DNA of 5,615 nt from Planctomycetota bacterium. Its GTDB lineage: Bacteria; Planctomycetota; UBA1135. This document shows, one piece after another, positions 5,578 to 5,615 of the stretch. The stretch lies in NCBI GenBank assembly GCA_027021325.1, contig JALUUN010000636.1, positions 1 through 5,615 on the forward strand, written 5' to 3'. Within the stretch, counting starts at the first letter, position 1. Every line of letters starts with the position of its first letter. A program made the translations under genes and the position numbers. The notes below the pieces were generated by a model that saw only the letters and a list, made by a program, of their open reading frames with translations, did not search any database and was not told the DNA's origin.

Positions 5578-5615
5578 CGGGCGCCGGGGGGGAATTGACC
5601 GCCGGCCGGAGACCG

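Noticed and set aside
3835..5598. 587-codon plus-strand open frame opposite hisS and nadD
   Set aside because: It is an antisense shadow of hisS/nadD in GC-rich DNA, with no recognisable domain and composition that mirrors the opposite strand's codons.
5595..5600. TTGACC on the plus strand as a -35 box for a gene to the right
   Set aside because: The matching -10 would fall at or beyond the window end, so it cannot be assessed.

Overview
This is a high-GC window (roughly 70% G+C by eye) of densely packed bacterial chromosome. It holds six protein-coding genes and no RNA genes, mobile elements or CRISPR. The organism is probably a diderm (Gram-negative-type) bacterium, for two reasons. The YidC start carries the large periplasmic domain typical of diderm YidC, and there is a secreted SurA/parvulin-type periplasmic folding factor. 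The gene content is housekeeping. I cannot name the phylum; a planctomycete or other deep-branching high-GC lineage is a guess only.

Layout. (1) Minus strand, 1706 to the left edge: a GTG-start calcineurin-like metallophosphoesterase (936-1706), followed 20 bases later by the first 305 codons of a YidC membrane insertase (1-915, running off the left edge). (2) Positions 1707-1811 form a divergent intergenic region with a GC-rich inverted repeat. (3) Plus strand, 1812-2774: a SurA-like parvulin peptidyl-prolyl isomerase, possibly starting upstream at 1761 or 1797. (4) Minus strand, 5559 to 2783: a tight three-gene unit, hisS - nadD - MraY/WecA-type phosphotransferase. The hisS-nadD gap is 3 bases. 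The nadD stop overlaps the phosphotransferase TTG start as TTGA, which suggests translational coupling. The third gene converges on the parvulin gene with only 8 bases between the stop codons. (5) Positions 5560-5615: the upstream region of hisS.

Together the genes cover tRNA charging (HisRS), NAD synthesis (NadD), polyprenyl-linked glycan initiation (phosphotransferase) and envelope protein biogenesis (YidC, parvulin). I found no evidence for a new multi-gene system. The two observations most worth checking are residue-level. HisRS lacks the motif 3 Glu-Arg pair (it reads Thr-Pro). The MraY/WecA-like protein is short and carries altered catalytic-motif residues. Long open frames on the opposite strand are by-products of high GC and are not annotated.
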